From contig JAEZSL010000354.1 of NCBI GenBank assembly GCA_023443925.1, positions 1 through 7,383 of the forward strand: 7,383 nt of DNA, written 5' to 3'. A model generated the notes under the pieces. The model did no database searches, was not told where the DNA came from, and saw only the letters and a list, made by a program, of their open reading frames with translations. Shown piece by piece: positions 5,559 through 7,383 of this stretch (its first letter is position 1; each line of letters opens with the position of its first letter). Origin of the DNA: Bacillota bacterium (lineage in GTDB: Bacteria; Bacillota_A; Clostridia; Lachnospirales; Lachnospiraceae). A program made the translations under genes and the position numbers.

Positions 5559-6749
5559 GTGAAAAAATATAAAAGAATTTTTACCGTTGTAATCGATTCA
5601 CTGGGAATCGGGGCTATGGAGGATTCCTTAAGTTATGGTGATGACGGGGTTGACACTTTAGGCCATATCTCTGAAGCGGTGGAGGAATTTCATATTCCGA
5701 ATCTTAGGAAACTGGGACTTGCAAACTTACATCCTTTAAAACAGGTAAGTCCGGTTAATAAACCGCTGGGCTATTATATGGCAATGTCGGAAGCCAGCTG
5801 CGGTAAAGATACTATGACAGGACACTGGGAGATGATGGGGCTTAAAATCGAAAATCCCTTTCAAACCTTCACGGATACCGGTTTCCCGAAAGAATTGCTG
5901 GACGAACTGGAAAGACTTACCGGGAAAAGAATTATCGGTAATAAAAGTGCCAGCGGAACAGAAATTCTGGATGAACTGGCGGAAGAAGAAATCAATACAG
6001 GCGCTATGATCGTATATACTTCCGCAGATTCCGTATTACAAATCTGCGGCAATGAAGAAACCTTTGGTCTGGAAGAACTATACCGCTGCTGTGAAATTGC
6101 AAGGGAATTGACCATGAAGGATGAATGGAAAGTAGGACGGGTAATAGCAAGGCCTTATACCGGTAAAAAACCCGGTGAGTTTAAGAGGACCAGCAACCGG
6201 CATGACTATGCCTTAAAACCTTTCGGAAGAACTGCGTTAAATGTATTAAAAGAAGCAGGTTTCGATGTTATATCCGTTGGTAAAATCAATGATATTTTTG
6301 TAGGAGAAGGTATAACCGAGGTTTACAAATCCAAAAGCTCCGTACATGGAATGGAACAAACTCTGGACATAACGGATAAGGATTTTTCCGGCTTGTGTTT
6401 TGTTAACCTGGTTGATTTTGATGCGCTTTGGGGACATAGAAGAGACCCCCTTGGCTATGCCCGGGAAATTGAACAGTTTGATGTTAAACTGGGACTTTTG
6501 ATGGATAAGCTGACACAGGATGACCTGCTGATTATTACAGCGGATCATGGTAATGATCCAACCTATACCGGGACGGACCATACAAGAGAAAAGGTACCTT
6601 TTCTCGCATATTCACCTTCCATGACAGGCAGCGGTCCGTTGGAACCGGCAGCAGCGTTTGCTTCGATAGGTGCCACCATAGCGGATAACTTTAACGTAGA
6701 TATGCCGGAAGGGACAATTGGCACCTCGGTATTAAAGCAGCTGATATAA
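5559..6749 (+). CDS. deoB: Phosphopentomutase
   Basis: 396-residue enzyme of the alkaline phosphatase superfamily. It interconverts (deoxy)ribose 1-phosphate and 5-phosphate, joining nucleoside phosphorolysis to central metabolism. Counting from GTG 5559, metal ligand D13 lies in [11 protein letters not shown] and the phosphorylated T85 in [10 protein letters not shown], both matching the numbering I recall for Bacillus cereus phosphopentomutase. Further metal-site residues are D288 and H293 in [13 protein letters not shown]329 and H330 in ITADHGND, and H341 in GTDHTREK. The cap domain occupies roughly residues 100-220 and contains the conserved [12 protein letters not shown] block. Length and motifs are complete. 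Starting at 5559 gives MKKYKRIF, the usual family N-terminus; GTG 5547 would add four residues and overlaps the Shine-Dalgarno site. No phosphorylase or deoC aldolase gene is in the window. Confidence 0.96.
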   Translation: MKKYKRIFTVVIDSLGIGAMEDSLSYGDDGVDTLGHISEAVEEFHIPNLRKLGLANLHPLKQVSPVNKPLGYYMAMSEASCGKDTMTGHWEMMGLKIENPFQTFTDTGFPKELLDELERLTGKRIIGNKSASGTEILDELAEEEINTGAMIVYTSADSVLQICGNEETFGLEELYRCCEIARELTMKDEWKVGRVIARPYTGKKPGEFKRTSNRHDYALKPFGRTALNVLKEAGFDVISVGKINDIFVGEGITEVYKSKSSVHGMEQTLDITDKDFSGLCFVNLVDFDALWGHRRDPLGYAREIEQFDVKLGLLMDKLTQDDLLIITADHGNDPTYTGTDHTREKVPFLAYSPSMTGSGPLEPAAAFASIGATIADNFNVDMPEGTIGTSVLKQLI

Positions 6750-6755
6750 TTTTAT

Positions 6756-6771
6756 CATTCCGGCAGGAATG
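6756..6771 (+). other. Short hairpin after deoB
   Basis: CATTCC (6756-6761) pairs with GGAATG (6766-6771) around a GGCA loop, starting seven bases after the deoB stop. The stem is only 6 bp and no T-tract follows, so it is a poor terminator. Transcription could continue into the downstream membrane-protein gene. Confidence 0.4.
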
Positions 6772-6780
6772 CGTGAGGGC

Positions 6781-6792
6781 ACACAGACGGGA
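6781..6792 (+). repeat. 12-bp direct repeat ACACAGACGGGA, copy 1
   Basis: Exact match to 6931-6942, with the copies 150 bp apart start to start. An exact 12-mer repeated within about 215 bases is unlikely by chance. It could be a protein-binding site, a conserved part of two related RNA motifs, or the footprint of an insertion. No terminal inverted repeats are seen in the DNA between the copies. Confidence 0.75.
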
Positions 6793-6796
6793 CTAA

Positions 6797-6904
6797 TGTG
6801 AAATAAAAGACATTTCACACCCTGATTTGAGGCAGTAAAGCATCTGGGATCAGATGCTTTATACTATGGGAGCTAGGTTGAAAAAGAAAATACATTTTTT
6901 CAAC
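6797..6904 (+). other. Three tandem hairpins between the 12-bp repeats
   Basis: Hairpin 1: TGTGAAAT (6797-6804) with ATTTCACA (6812-6819), 8 bp. Hairpin 2: TAAAGCATCTG (6836-6846) with CAGATGCTTTA (6851-6861), 11 bp and a GGAT loop. Hairpin 3: GTTGAAAAA (6877-6885) with TTTTTCAAC (6896-6904), 9 bp plus a G-U pair. AGGG (6776-6779) could also pair with CCCT (6820-6823), enclosing hairpin 1. Three good stems in a row upstream of a gene suggest a structured 5' leader, but I recognise no known riboswitch consensus. None ends in a standard terminator. Confidence 0.65.
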
Positions 6905-6930
6905 ATCTTGATTTATACGTGCGCCTAAGT

Positions 6931-6942
6931 ACACAGACGGGA
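6931..6942 (+). repeat. 12-bp direct repeat ACACAGACGGGA, copy 2
   Basis: Second exact copy of the unit at 6781-6792. It ends 22 bases before the start codon of the YczE-like gene, close to its ribosome binding site (AAAGG, 6951-6955). A factor or RNA structure involving this copy could influence translation of that gene. Confidence 0.75.
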
Positions 6943-6964
6943 GTTAACTAAAAGGTAGACTTAC

Positions 6965-7383
6965 ATGAAAATAGATTCAAAAAAGATGTTTTATGCCCTT
7001 GTGGGTATTTTCCTGATCGGAATGGGAGTTTCCTTAAACAGCTGTGCTAAACTTGGAAATGACCCCATTGGGATCGTATATGACGGAGTAAGAAATATAG
7101 CCGCCTTTAACAGCGAACAGCTGGGTACGGCGTCTAATCTGGTGAATTTCGGATTAATTATACTGCTGATCTTTACCGGAAGAAGGTATATCAATATTGG
7201 AACCCTTATTTACATTCTGCCCTATGGACTTTTTGTTAATTTAGGGACTAGACTTTATGATTCTTTATTTACGTCCGGCAGTATATATCTTAGGTGGCTT
7301 ACGGTTGCAGCCGGCTGCCTGCTGTTATATACTGGAGTAGCAATATTTATTGCTGTTGATATCGGCCTGGACCCATTTACCGG
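6965..7383 (+). CDS. YczE/YitT-like multi-pass membrane protein, 3' end outside window
   Basis: 139 codons are present with no stop before the window edge. Hydrophobic segments lie at about residues 9-25, 57-72, 76-97 and 111-131. The first helix runs into GVSLNSCAKLGNDPI (21-35). A related block, GVAIFIAVDIGLDPF (124-138), recurs about 100 residues later, so the protein looks internally duplicated. The G-V-x(8)-G-x-D-P pattern, small residues in the helices and early position of the motif resemble YczE/YyaS/YitT-type membrane proteins, whose function is generally not established. ATG 6965 has AAAGG at 6951-6955. An in-frame ATG at 6986 is possible but would cut into the first helix. It lies 215 bases after deoB on the same strand and may or may not belong to the nucleoside operon. 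Confidence 0.72.
   Translation, partial: MKIDSKKMFYALVGIFLIGMGVSLNSCAKLGNDPIGIVYDGVRNIAAFNSEQLGTASNLVNFGLIILLIFTGRRYINIGTLIYILPYGLFVNLGTRLYDSLFTSGSIYLRWLTVAAGCLLLYTGVAIFIAVDIGLDPFT

Noticed and set aside
6877..6904. Intrinsic terminator with a T-run at 6895-6900
   Set aside because: The T-run forms the right arm of the stem by pairing with the A-run and does not follow a GC-rich stem, so it lacks terminator geometry.
6781..6942. Miniature transposable element flanked by a 12-bp target duplication
   Set aside because: The segment between the repeats has no matching terminal inverted repeats, so insertion is left only as one explanation among several.
6750..6964. Known riboswitch upstream of the YczE-like gene (c-di-GMP, guanidine, THF, fluoride considered)
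   Set aside because: I could not match any conserved core of these classes; only the hairpins and the 12-bp repeat are supported.

Overview
This window looks like chromosome from an anaerobic Firmicute, most likely a Clostridia/Lachnospiraceae-type bacterium. That is inference from content, not a database match. The reasons are an oxygen-sensitive glycyl radical enzyme with its activase, strong Shine-Dalgarno sites (AGGAGG and variants), use of TTG and GTG starts, moderate-to-low GC by eye, and Firmicute-style genes for a nucleoside ABC transporter, cytidine deaminase and phosphopentomutase. All recognisable genes lie on the + strand.

Layout. Positions 1-221 hold the C-terminal end of a YjjI-type glycyl radical enzyme, with the radical glycine in an RVTGY motif. 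One base later comes its activase YjjW (223-1062), a radical SAM protein with two extra ferredoxin-type 4Fe-4S clusters. A non-coding stretch (1063-1363) is packed with inverted repeats. The nucleoside importer follows: ATPase (1364-2908, TTG start) and two permeases (2901-3974 and 3975-4910). After a perfect 11-bp hairpin comes cytidine deaminase (5001-5417). A roughly 140-bp gap with no clear feature leads to phosphopentomutase (5559-6749, GTG start). A second structured non-coding stretch (6750-6964) contains an exact 12-bp direct repeat with three hairpins between the copies. It leads into a membrane protein of the YczE/YitT-like type (6965 to the window edge, truncated).

How the genes work together. 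The transporter brings nucleosides in, and Cdd deaminates (deoxy)cytidine to (deoxy)uridine. A nucleoside phosphorylase, not present here, would release (deoxy)ribose 1-phosphate, and DeoB converts that to the 5-phosphate for the pentose phosphate pathway or for DeoC aldolase. In E. coli yjjW-yjjI sit beside the deo nucleoside-catabolic genes. Finding the same pair beside nucleoside uptake and deoB in a Firmicute suggests a conserved but poorly explained role of this glycyl radical enzyme in nucleoside or deoxyribose metabolism.

Notable gaps: no BMP-type substrate-binding lipoprotein gene accompanies the transporter inside the window, and no gene boundary carries a canonical terminator (hairpin followed at once by a U-tract). 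The two hairpin-rich intergenic regions are the least explained parts.
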